Shown here: positions 45,196 to 55,247 of the stretch, one piece after another
How the letters are laid out: every line of letters begins with the position of its first letter
Position numbering within the stretch: the stretch's first letter is position 1
Assembly: GCF_026012395.1 (NCBI RefSeq)
Contig: NZ_BRZA01000001.1
Coordinates: 124,001-188,000 of the forward strand
Length of the DNA stretch: 64,000 nucleotides
Reading direction: 5' to 3'
Origin: Lysinibacillus piscis
GTDB lineage: Bacteria > Bacillota > Bacilli > Bacillales_A > Planococcaceae
Position numbers and translations under genes: made by a program
Notes under the pieces: model-generated
The model's database searches: none
What the model saw: only the letters and a program-made list of their open reading frames with translations
What the model was told of the DNA's origin: nothing

Positions 45196-46327
45196 GGTGT
45201 ATCGCAGCTACTTTCTCATATAATTGTTCATATTGCTCCACAATTTTAGCAGAATGGAATTTTTCGTTGACCGCTTGAATCGCTGCCACTCTAAACTGCT
45301 CATGTTGATCTGCATCTTGTAATAAATTCAGCGCATAATCCACAACAGCCTCTACATCCCCTAGCTCCACTAAATAGCCATCTACGCCATGTGTAATAAC
45401 CTCTGGAATGCCACCAATTGCTGTGCCAATACATGGTACACCACAAGCCATTGCCTCTAGTAAAACAAGACCAAATGACTCTTTTTGTGATAATAATAAT
45501 TTCAAATCACTAATAGCATATAGTTCAGCCAAATTGTCCTGTTTGCCTAAAAACAGAACGTCTTTGGCATAAATACAGCCTTTCACCTGCTCAATCACTC
45601 GATGTTTTTCAGGTCCGTCTCCTACTAACAATAATTTCGCTGGCATTTGCTGACGAATTTTCATAAAGGCTGATACAATATGCGGTAAATTTTTGATTTG
45701 ACGGAAGTTTGATACATGAATGAGCACCTTTTCATCTGGTTGAATACCAAATTGCTGCTTTAACTCACTCGCATGACGTGGATAATATTCTCGCTCATCG
45801 ACAAAATTATAAATCGTCTCAATCGGCTTAACTGTATCAATCAATTCATACGTTTGTTGCTTCAAGGAATCCGATACAGCCGTCACAATATCTGATTGAT
45901 CAATCCCATATTTAATCGCTTGTGATAGTGTAGAATCTTGCCCTAGTACGGAAATATCTGTTCCATGCAGCGTTGTCACAATACCAACATCCTGCCCACT
46001 CATTTCTCTCGCTAAAACGGCGCAAACCGCATGTGGGATTGCATAATGCACATGTAGCACATCTAACTGCTCCTCTTTAATCACCTCAGCCATCTTACTA
46101 GCAAGGGCGATATCATACGGTGAATATTGAAAAACAGAATAATTATTAACCTCTACCTCATGGAAAAAAATAGTTGGATATATTTTATTCAACCGAAAAG
46201 GTACACTGGACGTAATAAAATGGATTTCATGTCCTTTTTCTGCAAGCAGTTTCCCTAATTCTGTGGCAATCACTCCTGAGCCACCTACAGTCGGATAACA
46301 AGTAATACCTATTTTCAGTTTTTTCAT
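45182..46327 (-). CDS. bshA: N-acetyl-alpha-D-glucosaminyl L-malate synthase
   Basis: 381-residue GT4 glycosyltransferase making GlcNAc-malate, first step in bacillithiol synthesis. The opening [19 protein letters not shown] and the C-terminal [20 protein letters not shown] (E-x7-E nucleotide-sugar site) are intact. In B. subtilis bshB1 (deacetylase) lies between this gene and mgsA; here the gap is only 29 nt and no such gene is present. Confidence 0.95.
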   Translation of the reverse strand: MKKLKIGITCYPTVGGSGVIATELGKLLAEKGHEIHFITSSVPFRLNKIYPTIFFHEVEVNNYSVFQYSPYDIALASKMAEVIKEEQLDVLHVHYAIPHAVCAVLAREMSGQDVGIVTTLHGTDISVLGQDSTLSQAIKYGIDQSDIVTAVSDSLKQQTYELIDTVKPIETIYNFVDEREYYPRHASELKQQFGIQPDEKVLIHVSNFRQIKNLPHIVSAFMKIRQQMPAKLLLVGDGPEKHRVIEQVKGCIYAKDVLFLGKQDNLAELYAISDLKLLLSQKESFGLVLLEAMACGVPCIGTAIGGIPEVITHGVDGYLVELGDVEAVVDYALNLLQDADQHEQFRVAAIQAVNEKFHSAKIVEQYEQLYEKVAAIHHAKH

Positions 46328-46356
46328 TCGTAATCATCCTTTCTCACATACGCTTT

Positions 46357-46764
46357 TTACGAATGTTGGTCATCTTGAATTAATCGCCAGTCAACAAAGC
46401 CCTGTTGCAAACCTTTTAACAGCACTTCAGCTGTCCCCATATTTGTCGCAAGTGGCACTTGATATACATCACAAAGGCGTATAAGTGCAGATACATCTGG
46501 CTCATGTGGCTGAGCTGTTAACGGATCACGGAAGAAAATCACCATATCCATCGCATTATCCGCAATCATCGCTCCAATTTGCTGGTCACCACCTAATGGA
46601 CCTGAGCGAAAGCGTGTCACCGTTAACTCAGTAGCCTCCATAATACGTTGCCCTGTTGTGCCCGTTGCATAAAGGCTATGCTGTTTTAAAATGGCTTGAT
46701 AGGCTAAAACAAATTGTACTAAAAGGTCTTTCTTTTGGTCATGTGCAATTAAGGCAATTTTCAT
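46357..46764 (-). CDS. mgsA: Methylglyoxal synthase
   Basis: 135-residue enzyme converting dihydroxyacetone phosphate to methylglyoxal. The [10 protein letters not shown] start with catalytic Asp region, TGTTGQRI phosphate loop, and [10 protein letters not shown] with the catalytic Asp, plus IFFRDPL, are all conserved. 19 nt after dapB, immediately before bshA. Confidence 0.96.
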   Translation of the reverse strand: MKIALIAHDQKKDLLVQFVLAYQAILKQHSLYATGTTGQRIMEATELTVTRFRSGPLGGDQQIGAMIADNAMDMVIFFRDPLTAQPHEPDVSALIRLCDVYQVPLATNMGTAEVLLKGLQQGFVDWRLIQDDQHS

Positions 46765-46783
46765 CTCAATCCCATCCTATTCT

Positions 46784-47581
46784 TTAGATGATGTTTTCTA
46801 AACCATACACTAGTTGATCCATTTTCATGACTTCTTCGATACAAAAAGCAATACCTGACATAAAAGATTGGCGGTTCAATGAATCATGACGAATCGTCAA
46901 TAATTGACCATCCCCACCAAACAATACTTGTTGGTGCGCCACTAAGCCAGGTAATCGCACTGAATGAACACGCATGCCATCAAAGTCTGCTCCCCTTGCA
47001 CCTGCTAGTGTTTCTTTTTCTTCTGGATGTCCTTGTTGTTTTGTTGCACGTACTTCCTGAATCATTTGTGCTGTTTTCAAGCCTGTACCTGATGGTGCAT
47101 CCAATTTTTGGTCGTGGTGCATTTCGATAATTTCAACATCTGGTAAATATTTCGCCGCTTCCTTTGCAAACTTCATCATTAGCACAGCACCAATTGCAAA
47201 ATTTGGCGCAATGATACAGCCAAGCTCCTTTTCCTTTGCTAAGGCAGTAAGTTCAGCCAGCTGCTCATCTGTAAAGCCTGTTGTCCCTACAACAGGGCGT
47301 ACATTTAATGCTAATGCTTCTTTTGTATGTTCGTATACGGCATGTGGATTCGTAAGGTCTACTAACACATCAGGTGCTGTTACCTCCACAAGCTCCTGCA
47401 TATCTGTAAAAATCGGAGCAAGGTAGCTTGCAGGGAATATTTCTAAATCAGCTAATGTTTGCCCTACCTCTTTATAATCTAAGACAGCCACTAATTCCAT
47501 ATTTTTTTGTTTCATGACGGTATGGACAGCTTCTATTCCCATTTTTCCTCTCGCACCTGCAATAGCTACACGAATCGACAT
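46784..47581 (-). CDS. dapB: 4-hydroxy-tetrahydrodipicolinate reductase
   Basis: 265-residue NAD(P)H enzyme of the lysine/diaminopimelate pathway. AGARGKMG binds nucleotide, VVGTTGF and the EMHHDQKLDAPSGTG catalytic His/Lys motif are present. Its ATG overlaps the stop of ypjD (base shared), giving coupling. Needed for both lysine and peptidoglycan. Confidence 0.96.
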   Translation of the reverse strand: MSIRVAIAGARGKMGIEAVHTVMKQKNMELVAVLDYKEVGQTLADLEIFPASYLAPIFTDMQELVEVTAPDVLVDLTNPHAVYEHTKEALALNVRPVVGTTGFTDEQLAELTALAKEKELGCIIAPNFAIGAVLMMKFAKEAAKYLPDVEIIEMHHDQKLDAPSGTGLKTAQMIQEVRATKQQGHPEEKETLAGARGADFDGMRVHSVRLPGLVAHQQVLFGGDGQLLTIRHDSLNRQSFMSGIAFCIEEVMKMDQLVYGLENII

Positions 47582-47916
47582 TACACCTCATCCTTTCTCG
47601 TCCAACGATCTTTATCTCTCGTTTCAAATTTATGTATGACACGTAAAAGTGCCTCATCCAATTGAATTCCTTGCGCATTGGCAAAGCATACTAATACAAA
47701 GAAAAAATCACCTAATTCTTCTTCAATACTATTTTTGCCTTCTGTGTTCTTTTTCTTTTTTTGCCCATAAACATCCTGCACCTCACGGGATAATTCGCCA
47801 AGCTCCTCCGTTAATCTTGCTAGTAATTCAAATGGTGGAAAATAACCTTCTTTAAATTGTCCGATATAAGCATCTACACGTTGCTGCAATGCCTTCATTG
47901 TTAACTGTTCTGTCAT
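47581..47916 (-). CDS. ypjD: MazG-like nucleotide pyrophosphohydrolase YpjD
   Basis: ~111-residue single MazG domain. RLTEELGELSREVQ and EEELGDFFFVLVCFAN carry the ExxE-x12-ExxD metal-binding helices. Expected to hydrolyse damaged or excess NTPs/dNTPs. Start at 47916 with GGAG 10 nt upstream, matching B. subtilis YpjD; heads ypjD-dapB-mgsA-bshA-cca-birA. Confidence 0.93.
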   Translation of the reverse strand: MTEQLTMKALQQRVDAYIGQFKEGYFPPFELLARLTEELGELSREVQDVYGQKKKKNTEGKNSIEEELGDFFFVLVCFANAQGIQLDEALLRVIHKFETRDKDRWTRKDEV

Positions 47917-48031
47917 TTCAATCACACTCCTACTTACCATCGTATAAAATTTATACGGATGTTGTCAAAAACAATAAAATAACCGATAATAAAGTGCGGT
48001 ACATTATTTGGTGAAAATTATAGGAGGATAC

Positions 48032-48901
48032 ATGTTAAATCAGATTAAAATTCGCAATATTATCGGCATTATTATAGGTGCAGCCATCTTCAGTTTCGGT
48101 TTTGTGCATTTCAATATGCAAAACCAACTTGGGGAAGGTGGATTAAGTGGGATTACGTTAATTCTTTATTTCACACTTGGCTGGGACCCTGCTTTAATGA
48201 ACTTATTATTAAATATTCCAATGTTTATTATTGGCTATCGTTTACTTGGTGTAAAATCCTTTGTTTATACACTTGTCGGTACATTATCAGTTTCTGTATT
48301 TTTAAAAGTATTTCAAGTATACGAATTCACTGTCCATCTTGAGGACGACATGTTGCTTGTCGCACTATTTGCGGGCTTATTCGTAGGGCTGGGGCTTGGT
48401 ATCGTGTTCCGCTTTGGTGGCACAACAGGCGGTGTTGATATTGTCGCACGTCTTGCCCATAAATATGTAGGCTGGAGCATGGGGAAAACGATGTTTATTT
48501 TCGATGCTATCGTTATCCTTTTATCATGGCTTACATTCTTAGATGCCCGTTCAATGATGTATACACTCGTTGCCGTTTTTGTTGGAGCACGCGTGATTGA
48601 CTTTGTACAAGAAGGGGCTTACGCAGCGAAAGGAGCCCTTATTATTTCGGAGCATTCTAGTGCTATTGCTGACATCATTGCACAGCGTATGGAGCGTGGC
48701 ATTACGATTTTAGAGGGGCATGGACATTTTACAAAGCAACAGAAGGAAGTCATCTATTGTGTGATTGGACGCAATGAGGTTGTACGTTTAAAATCCATCG
48801 TCCATGAAGTAGATCCACATGCCTTTGTATCCATTATTGAAGTACGAGATGTAGCAGGTGAAGGCTTCACGCTCGACGATCAAAAACAACCACTTCATTA
48901 A
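48032..48901 (+). CDS. ypjC: YitT/YpjC family membrane protein (DUF2179)
   Basis: ~289 residues, five or six membrane segments followed by a cytoplasmic DUF2179 domain (~205-280, AIADIIAQRMERGITILEGHGHF, EVIYCVIGRNEVVRLKSIV). Family members are uncharacterised. ATG 48032 after AGGAGG. Divergent from ypjD, followed by a perfect terminator. Confidence 0.92.
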   Translation: MLNQIKIRNIIGIIIGAAIFSFGFVHFNMQNQLGEGGLSGITLILYFTLGWDPALMNLLLNIPMFIIGYRLLGVKSFVYTLVGTLSVSVFLKVFQVYEFTVHLEDDMLLVALFAGLFVGLGLGIVFRFGGTTGGVDIVARLAHKYVGWSMGKTMFIFDAIVILLSWLTFLDARSMMYTLVAVFVGARVIDFVQEGAYAAKGALIISEHSSAIADIIAQRMERGITILEGHGHFTKQQKEVIYCVIGRNEVVRLKSIVHEVDPHAFVSIIEVRDVAGEGFTLDDQKQPLH

Positions 48902-48942
48902 AAAAACTTGCTAGCATGAAAAAATCATGCTAGCAAGTTTTT
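48902..48942. terminator. Terminator between ypjC and the YugP-like gene
   Basis: Perfect 18-bp stem (48902-48919 with 48925-48942), 5-nt A-rich loop, T-runs on both ends. Confidence 0.94.
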
Positions 48943-48944
48943 GC

Positions 48945-49631
48945 TTAGTCATTACTGCGCATATTCGTAAAAATTAAAATTAAACGTAATAGCTCTAGTA
49001 CAGCTACTGCTGCTGCGGCAACATATGTTAATGCTGCTGCACTTAATACTTTACGTGCAGGACGTTCCTCTTCATTTGTAATAATACCGAGTGAGTTCAT
49101 TTGCACTAATGCACGCTTAGATGCATCAAATTCAACTGGTAATGTCACAAGTTGGAATAGGACACCTGCGCCAAGCAAGACAATCCCTAATAATAACATG
49201 TTGGCACTACTTGCAAAAATACCAATCATCACGAAAATCCAAGAAGCATTTGAAGAAATATTCGCAACAGGCACAAGTTTACTACGCAATGTGAGCATTG
49301 AATAGGCTTCTTTATGTTGAATCGCATGGCCTACTTCATGTGCGGCAACAGCTGCCCCAGCAATACTTGCCTCATAAAAATTACTTTCCGATAATGCAAC
49401 CGTTTTTGTTGCAGGATTGTAATGATCTGACAATACACCTTGTGTTGGAACTACTCGCACATCATATAAGCCGTTCGCATCTAAAATCGCCCGCGCTACC
49501 TCAGCACCTGTTTGTCCCTTCATTGTACGTTCTTTTGCAAATTTCTTGTATGTACCCTTTACCTTCATCTGTGCATAAAGTGGCAACAATAACACGATTG
49601 CAAAATAAATAATATACATCGTTGTCGACAA
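48945..49631 (-). CDS. Zinc metallopeptidase, YugP-like
   Basis: 228-residue membrane protein with an N-terminal helix (~3-22), a central HEVGHAIQH zinc-protease motif at about residues 98-106, and several later membrane segments. Belongs to the DUF2266/YugP 'neutral zinc metallopeptidase' family. Substrate unknown. In B. subtilis this slot between ypjC and ypjA holds ypjB, so gene content differs here. Confidence 0.92.
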   Translation of the reverse strand: MSTTMYIIYFAIVLLLPLYAQMKVKGTYKKFAKERTMKGQTGAEVARAILDANGLYDVRVVPTQGVLSDHYNPATKTVALSESNFYEASIAGAAVAAHEVGHAIQHKEAYSMLTLRSKLVPVANISSNASWIFVMIGIFASSANMLLLGIVLLGAGVLFQLVTLPVEFDASKRALVQMNSLGIITNEEERPARKVLSAAALTYVAAAAVAVLELLRLILIFTNMRSND

Positions 49632-49679
49632 TTTTCTAACCCCTTTCTAGCTCTATATAGTTATTCTATAATCAATTGT

Positions 49680-50276
49680 CTAATTGGGCAAATATTTGCG
49701 CCATCGAATAGCGAAAACAGCTAAGAAAATACAAGCAATCGACAGCCAAAACGTAAAGTAGCCAATATAGCTTGTGTAATTTGCTAAATCACGATACATA
49801 GGCATTTGACCAAACACATAGTCAATGACATCATTATGCAATGTCCATACAGCAGCTACGGCAATATGCCAATAAGAGAATGTATATTTTCCTATATACA
49901 GAATACCCTGCACAGCCATAGCAAAATGGGAGCCCACAAGCATCCATCCTTGCCAACCAATCGAACCTGTTTCTATCAATGTCCAAATATTCATGACATC
50001 TGCCCATAGCCCATATTTCACCAATGTTACAAGTGCTAACACTTCCATCAATGGCCAACGCTTACCAATAATCCATGCAAATAGGACAAAGCAGAAAAAT
50101 AAGCTGGCTGTCGGGCTGTCAGGTACAAAAATTAAAAAAATAGGTTTCGTAATTGCTAACTGCCAGCCATACCAATAATAACCGTATATTGTACCAAATA
50201 CATTAATAATTAATAGTAATAGCAAAAACGATTTATGTGTAAGAACATACCAAATATTCGCACGTGTTATTTCCAT
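49680..50276 (-). CDS. ypjA: YpjA, DUF1405 membrane protein
   Basis: ~198 residues with about six hydrophobic segments (ILLLLIINVFGTIYGYYW, FWLSIACIFLAVFAIRW) and no known catalytic motif. Position between the ypjC region and qcrC matches B. subtilis ypjA. The ATG at 50276 is used; a GTG at 50294 is also open but both have weak ribosome sites (GAGTGGG near 50276). Confidence 0.85.
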   Translation of the reverse strand: MEITRANIWYVLTHKSFLLLLLIINVFGTIYGYYWYGWQLAITKPIFLIFVPDSPTASLFFCFVLFAWIIGKRWPLMEVLALVTLVKYGLWADVMNIWTLIETGSIGWQGWMLVGSHFAMAVQGILYIGKYTFSYWHIAVAAVWTLHNDVIDYVFGQMPMYRDLANYTSYIGYFTFWLSIACIFLAVFAIRWRKYLPN

Positions 50277-50356
50277 CCTACCCACTCTTTCCACAAACTA
50301 AAAATTATGTATACTGAATAAGCAACTCTTTGCTTTGATAAACGTCATAATAGTAG

Positions 50357-50383
50357 AAAAAAGAGCCAGTTTCCTGACTCTTT
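50357..50383 (-). terminator. Terminator after qcrC
   Basis: AAAGAG-CAG/CTG-CTCTTT stem with a TTTTTT minus-strand tail. Confidence 0.85.
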
Positions 50384-50392
50384 CAATAAAAA

Positions 50393-51193
50393 TTATTCTA
50401 CAGGCTTTAAGCTCGCAATAAATTCAGCTAATTGCTTCGCTTCTTCATCTGTACCTTTAAATTGACCAGCTGGCATTCCACCACGTCCATTATGGATAAT
50501 ATCTTCTGCTTCTTCAGCAGTTAATTGATTTCCTAATAATGAAGGCGCAGCAGGACCACCACCTAAATCTCCACCATGACAGCTAATACAAGATTTTGTT
50601 TGCTCGCCATCGCCTACTTCACCATTCCAAATAGCAAAGCCTGGTAAAGATTCATCAATAGTAACTTCTACTTGTGATGGGATTTCACCCATTTTCTTTT
50701 GAGCTTCCCAGTCATGGTTAACAACTGATTCCCAAGTTAAATAGAACATAGCAGCCAAAGTTAATAGCATAAATGCTGTTGGTAATGGACGCTTAGATGG
50801 GCGACGCTCTGGACCTTTGTCTAAAAATGGCATTAATAATAGCGCTCCAAATGCAAGACCTGGAATGACAATTGCTCCAATAACATTATATGGACCAGAA
50901 GCAAATGAATATTTTAAAAGTTGGTACATAAATAAGAAGTACCAGTCTGGTAGTGGCGTATATGCTCTTGTTGGATCAGCCGGTCCTTCAAGTGGTGATG
51001 GATGTGCGACTGTTAGTAACAAGTAAGCAATTAAAAATACAGCACCTACCATCCATTCTTTTAGTAAGAAGTTTGGCCAGAAAGCCTCTGTCTTACCTGG
51101 ATATTCGGAATAATCTTTTGGAAGATTCGGCATTCTGTGATTCACTTTAATACGGGAATCACCAACAAATTTCATTCCTTTTCCGCGATGCAT
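50393..51193 (-). CDS. qcrC: Menaquinol:cytochrome c reductase cytochrome b/c subunit
   Basis: 266-residue subunit combining the C-terminal part of cytochrome b (about four membrane segments) with a c-type cytochrome domain carrying a single CISCHG haem site (~residue 217) and a distal Met in GGMPAGQF. The opening MHRGKGMKFVGDSR matches B. subtilis QcrC. Takes electrons from QcrB and the Rieske protein to cytochrome c/oxidases. Confidence 0.97.
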   Translation of the reverse strand: MHRGKGMKFVGDSRIKVNHRMPNLPKDYSEYPGKTEAFWPNFLLKEWMVGAVFLIAYLLLTVAHPSPLEGPADPTRAYTPLPDWYFLFMYQLLKYSFASGPYNVIGAIVIPGLAFGALLLMPFLDKGPERRPSKRPLPTAFMLLTLAAMFYLTWESVVNHDWEAQKKMGEIPSQVEVTIDESLPGFAIWNGEVGDGEQTKSCISCHGGDLGGGPAAPSLLGNQLTAEEAEDIIHNGRGGMPAGQFKGTDEEAKQLAEFIASLKPVE

Positions 51194-51236
51194 TGTGTCC
51201 CCTCCTTTAAAAAATCATCGAACCGTCAAGAAAAAA

Positions 51237-51911
51237 TCACAACGGTCCTGAAATTCCTTGACGACGAATCATGATAAAGTGCGCTGCAAGTAATGCAAAC
51301 AATACTGCAGGTAAGAAGAATACATGAATCGCAAAGAATCGTGTTAGCGTTTGTGCACCTAGAATTGTCGTGTCACCCGCTAATAAGATTTTAATTAACC
51401 CACCGATAAATGGTACGGATGCAGCAATTTCGATACCTACTTTTGTAGCGAATAATGCTTTCATATCCCATGGTAATAAATAGCCTGTAAATCCAAGACC
51501 CATCATTACACCAAAAATACCTACACCAACCATCCAGTTTAATTCACGAGGCTTTTTGTAAGAACCTGTGAAGAATACACGAAGCGTATGTAAGAACATC
51601 ATTACGATAACTAATGAAGCTCCCCAGTGGTGCATACCACGAACGATTTCACCAAATGCTACTTCGTTTTGTAAATAATAAACTGATTTCCAAGCATTCA
51701 CTACGTCCGGTACATAATACATTGTTAAAAACATACCAGAAAGAATTTGAATTACTGTAATGAAGAATGTTAATCCACCGAAGCAGTAAACGAATGCTGA
51801 AAAATGGTGTGCAGGGTTAACGTGCTCTGGCACTTCGTGGTCGGCAATATCACGCCAAATAGGTGTAATATCTAAACGTTCATCGACCCAATCATAAATT
51901 TTATTTAGCAC
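51237..51911 (-). CDS. qcrB: Menaquinol:cytochrome c reductase cytochrome b subunit
   Basis: 224-residue cytochrome b6-type subunit with four membrane helices and the bis-His haem ligands (GMHHWGAS, FLHTLRVF, FFAIHVFFLP, LLAAHFIMIR). The quinol-site PWDMKALF segment and a Cys-linked extra haem site near the N-terminus, typical of Bacillus, are consistent. 43 nt before qcrC. Confidence 0.96.
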   Translation of the reverse strand: MLNKIYDWVDERLDITPIWRDIADHEVPEHVNPAHHFSAFVYCFGGLTFFITVIQILSGMFLTMYYVPDVVNAWKSVYYLQNEVAFGEIVRGMHHWGASLVIVMMFLHTLRVFFTGSYKKPRELNWMVGVGIFGVMMGLGFTGYLLPWDMKALFATKVGIEIAASVPFIGGLIKILLAGDTTILGAQTLTRFFAIHVFFLPAVLFALLAAHFIMIRRQGISGPL

Positions 51912-51925
51912 TGGTTTCTACCCCC

Positions 51926-52435
51926 CTACTTTTTAACTAGCGTATTTGCTTTTGTTGGACCAATCAGTAATAAGCCATCTTTTTCTTGCACATCATACTC
52001 ATCCAACGGACCTAGAGGTGGTGTACCTGCAACATTGCCTCCGTCTTTTGTATAACGCCCTGCGTGACATGGGCAGAAGAATTGCTCTGGGTGACCAGAA
52101 TCTGCATTCCAATCCACCATACAGCCTAAATGTTTACAAACCGGTGATAGCGCAATAATTTTATCGCCACTTTTATAAACCCACGCTACGTTTGTCACAT
52201 CTGATTTGTACCATGCATCAAGTTGTTCAAATGTAAAGTCAACTTTAGTAGGCTCTTCCGTGATGTCAGCGACTTTCAGTGAGGTTTCGACAAAATCCCC
52301 ACCACCATGATTTTGTAATACTGGGTCAATTGCAAAACGAACCATTGGCATCAACATACCTGCCGCCATGAATCCGCCTACACCTGTAAGGGTATAGCTA
52401 AGAAATTGACGACGTGAAACTCGATTGTTACTCAT
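51926..52435 (-). CDS. qcrA: Rieske iron-sulfur subunit of menaquinol:cytochrome c reductase
   Basis: 169 residues. Twin-arginine-like N-terminus (SRRQFLSYTLTG) and one membrane anchor are followed by the Rieske fold with cluster ligands CKHLGC and CPCHAGRY. First gene of qcrABC. Membrane-bound on the outer face. Confidence 0.96.
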   Translation of the reverse strand: MSNNRVSRRQFLSYTLTGVGGFMAAGMLMPMVRFAIDPVLQNHGGGDFVETSLKVADITEEPTKVDFTFEQLDAWYKSDVTNVAWVYKSGDKIIALSPVCKHLGCMVDWNADSGHPEQFFCPCHAGRYTKDGGNVAGTPPLGPLDEYDVQEKDGLLLIGPTKANTLVKK

Positions 52436-52589
52436 CCTTTTCCCCCCTCTAACTTAAAGGTCAGTCCAACGGACATACTTTTACAAATAGTAATACTAGG
52501 ACATATCTATGATATATCAAGTCCATAGCTTGGTCAATATAGCATTCTGTGGATTGCTAGAGAATGTGAACATTTATTGAAACAAAATG

Positions 52590-53039
52590 TCAGATCATTG
52601 ACCACTTTTCCGAAAATTTAGGAACAACTTGTCGCAATTGGTCTTCCAAAATAGAACTTTTTACGCTTTTATTCATACTTTCTAGTGGAATTGCTGGGAG
52701 CCAGATTACATTCACCTGTCCTTCAAGGGCTGTCCAAAAGTGGTCACATGTCAGGAAAAAAACATGCTTAAAGCCCGCTTCATGAAATTGCTTCTCTAAT
52801 TCCTGTGGCATATTGGCATTTTTATACATCACGCTGTAGGAAAAAGGTGGCATCACAACAAGCCGTCCTTTAAATTGCTGTTCAATAAAACCTGTTAGCG
52901 AAAGTAAAAAATCAGCCTCTGCGCCACTTTGTTTTATTTTTTCTGCTGCTAAATCAATAGATACAAGCGGGACAATTGCTGTATCAATAAATTCTTTTTG
53001 TGTTAGAAATACTGTCATATCTGTTGCATTAAAATACAT
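52590..53039 (-). CDS. ypiF: YpiF, DUF2487
   Basis: ~149-residue protein of the DUF2487 family. The ATG at 53039 (MYFNATDM) has GGGAGG upstream; further upstream codons lack support. TAIVPLVSIDLA and the hydrophobic FLTCDHFW segment are seen but no catalytic motif is known. Between the qcr operon and ypiB as in B. subtilis. Function unknown. Confidence 0.85.
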   Translation of the reverse strand: MYFNATDMTVFLTQKEFIDTAIVPLVSIDLAAEKIKQSGAEADFLLSLTGFIEQQFKGRLVVMPPFSYSVMYKNANMPQELEKQFHEAGFKHVFFLTCDHFWTALEGQVNVIWLPAIPLESMNKSVKSSILEDQLRQVVPKFSEKWSMI

Positions 53040-53166
53040 CCAATAAACCTCCCGAAAAAAATGCCTTTTCCCACTCTTCAATAAGATAACCAATAATAGG
53101 TGAAAACAATCATCACTTATTATAGTACCATATTGAATGCAGGAAAAGGCATGGAATTTTAAGTTA

Positions 53167-53727
53167 CTATGAACGAGAATTTGCTGTTTCTTTTAAGGCC
53201 TGTAATAAATTAGATAACTCATAAAAACGTTCTTTATCGCCTTGATCAAGTGCTTCGTCAATTTGAGCCAGCAATTTTTCCTCTTGGAATACATACAAGC
53301 TATTTGATAGCATCTCTTCAGCTAACCGTCGATCTTTTTCACTAATGAGTAATGTTTCTGGCATATATGGATTTTCTTCTAATACCGCTAAATATTGTGC
53401 ACTAGGTGGTATGTTTGGAAAGTTCAACTGAATGTACATATCCTCTTGCTCATGCAATCGTAAATCATGGAACGATTTCTCGGCATCTGCTGTCATTACA
53501 TTGCCTTTGTAAAAACGAAATGGCACACCTGTCGAATCAACAGTAGACATGACCATCGCTCTTGGGCAATAATGTGCTTCTTCTACAAATCGTATACGCT
53601 TTAATAATTCATCATTACTTAACAAATAATTTAAAATCCATACACACTCACGTCGCTTTAATTGATAATTCTTCAAAAACCAACGAACGAATGTTTTTTT
53701 ATCGACAACTGATACTGAAGCAGTCAT
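53167..53727 (-). CDS. ypiB: YpiB, UPF0302 with IDEAL domain
   Basis: ~186 residues: UPF0302 domain (FVRWFLKNYQLKRRECVWILNYLLSN) then a C-terminal IDEAL motif (LAQIDEALDQGDKERFYEL). ATG 53727 after GGAGG matches the family. Overlaps nothing but lies 14 nt after ypiA, with which it is co-transcribed. Role unclear; B. subtilis YpiB has been tied to proteolysis control of QcrA-neighbour LonA-type regulation only tentatively. Confidence 0.87.
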   Translation of the reverse strand: MTASVSVVDKKTFVRWFLKNYQLKRRECVWILNYLLSNDELLKRIRFVEEAHYCPRAMVMSTVDSTGVPFRFYKGNVMTADAEKSFHDLRLHEQEDMYIQLNFPNIPPSAQYLAVLEENPYMPETLLISEKDRRLAEEMLSNSLYVFQEEKLLAQIDEALDQGDKERFYELSNLLQALKETANSRS

Positions 53728-53741
53728 CTCCACTCCCTCCT

Positions 53742-55004
53742 TTATGCAAATTCTAACGCATCCAATTGCTCTTGCCATGTAGGTTCGCCAGGTTGCAGTA
53801 CAGTCAGTTGTTGCAGTACTTCTTTTGCCTCTGTACGTCGACCTTCCTCTAATAGGAAATACACATATTTTTCTAAAAATGCGACGTCGTCCTTAAAGTC
53901 AGTATATGCTAAACGGTAAAATCCGTATGCACGGTCGTACATTTCTAAATTTTCATATGCCTCCGCCACAAATGGATATAGCGCACTCCATTCAAAATCA
54001 TTTTGCTGTAAGGTTTCAAACAGTTCTACCACATCCTCATAGCGCTCCTGCTGCGTCAGAACAGATGTCAGGACGAATACAGCTTCCATATACTCAGGAT
54101 CAATGGCTATCGCTTCACGTAAATGCTGCTCTGCCTCTGTTGGCAAACTATTTTTAAGTGCCATTTTTCCTGCAAATAAAAATAATGTTTTATCATATTC
54201 ATCACGTTTTAGCCCTTCCATAATAGCTGTATAGGCTTTTTGATTGTCTTCCATCATCGCATAGCTCTCCGCTAACAACAAATACGCAGAAAAATAGTCA
54301 GGGTCTAATTCTTTTAATTCTTCTAGTTGTTTAATCGCCATTTCATATTTTTGCGATTGGAATGCTGCATAAGCCGCACCAAATAACATATCAGGCTTCA
54401 CTTCATCCTCCAAGGCTTCTACGTAATAATCAAGAGCTGTTTCATAAGCCGCACCTGCACGATACACCTCAGCCAAGCGTTCCACGAGACGAATGCCTGC
54501 AAATTCATTTTGTTGTGCATGTAGCTCCTCATATAGCCTTGCCGCTTCTAAAAAACGCCCTGTTTCAAATAAAAGCTCTGCCTTCGCAAATTGTAAAAGT
54601 GGTTCATCAGGTAAAAGCGATAATGCTTCATTAATACGCTTCTCTGCCACCTCAAATAAGCCTTGCATTTGATAATAATCAGCTAATACTAATAAAGCTT
54701 GTGGATACTCTGCGGAAGTCTCATCAATTGCTAGTAGTAGCTCCAATGCCTCATCCTCATCACCAAGCTCCATTAGTACATTGGCACGGTCAATCTTCAA
54801 CTGTGCTTCTTCTGGGAATAAAAATTGTAAATGCTCTAACACATGATTTGCTTCTTTCATATAACCGTACTGCATAAAAAGCTCTGCTAGTGCGTAAATA
54901 TCCTCTGGTAATTCCTTTGTTAAAAACGTTTCTAACAGTTGGTCAATTAATGCTAAATCTCCTTGCTCTAGTGCGTGCATCATCTCAGTCATTGCATTAT
55001 TCAC
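53742..55004 (-). CDS. ypiA: YpiA, TPR protein
   Basis: 420 residues composed almost wholly of tetratricopeptide repeats (AELLFETGRFLEAARLYEEL, FGAAYAAFQSQKYEMAIKQLEEL). No enzymatic domain or membrane segment. Acts as a scaffold in the same ypiA-ypiB-ypiF order as B. subtilis. Interaction partners unknown. Confidence 0.88.
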   Translation of the reverse strand: MNNAMTEMMHALEQGDLALIDQLLETFLTKELPEDIYALAELFMQYGYMKEANHVLEHLQFLFPEEAQLKIDRANVLMELGDEDEALELLLAIDETSAEYPQALLVLADYYQMQGLFEVAEKRINEALSLLPDEPLLQFAKAELLFETGRFLEAARLYEELHAQQNEFAGIRLVERLAEVYRAGAAYETALDYYVEALEDEVKPDMLFGAAYAAFQSQKYEMAIKQLEELKELDPDYFSAYLLLAESYAMMEDNQKAYTAIMEGLKRDEYDKTLFLFAGKMALKNSLPTEAEQHLREAIAIDPEYMEAVFVLTSVLTQQERYEDVVELFETLQQNDFEWSALYPFVAEAYENLEMYDRAYGFYRLAYTDFKDDVAFLEKYVYFLLEEGRRTEAKEVLQQLTVLQPGEPTWQEQLDALEFA

Positions 55005-55063
55005 AGTTTGTCACCTATCTCTTTTCTTAATACTCCTATGCTACCGAACATTTTCTTACGAGA

Positions 55064-55097
55064 CAAGAAAAAACTCTCCAAAAAAATAGGAGAGTTT
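55064..55097 (-). terminator. Terminator downstream of aroA
   Basis: AAACTCTCC/GGAGAGTTT stem (55071-55079 with 55089-55097), minus-strand tail TTTTTTC. About 150 bp beyond the aroA stop; the gap (55098-55247) shows nothing else recognisable. Confidence 0.8.
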
Positions 55098-55247
55098 GTT
55101 TAGGTTCGGCGGATGTCACAGATTTTGAGGGTCTGCATGATATAGGTCAGTTAACCGTTAGCACAGGACATTGTTAGACTAATTTCCTCTAAAAAGTAAA
55201 CTTAAAAAAATCTGAAAGCAACTATGTCAAAGCATAATTGATTATTG

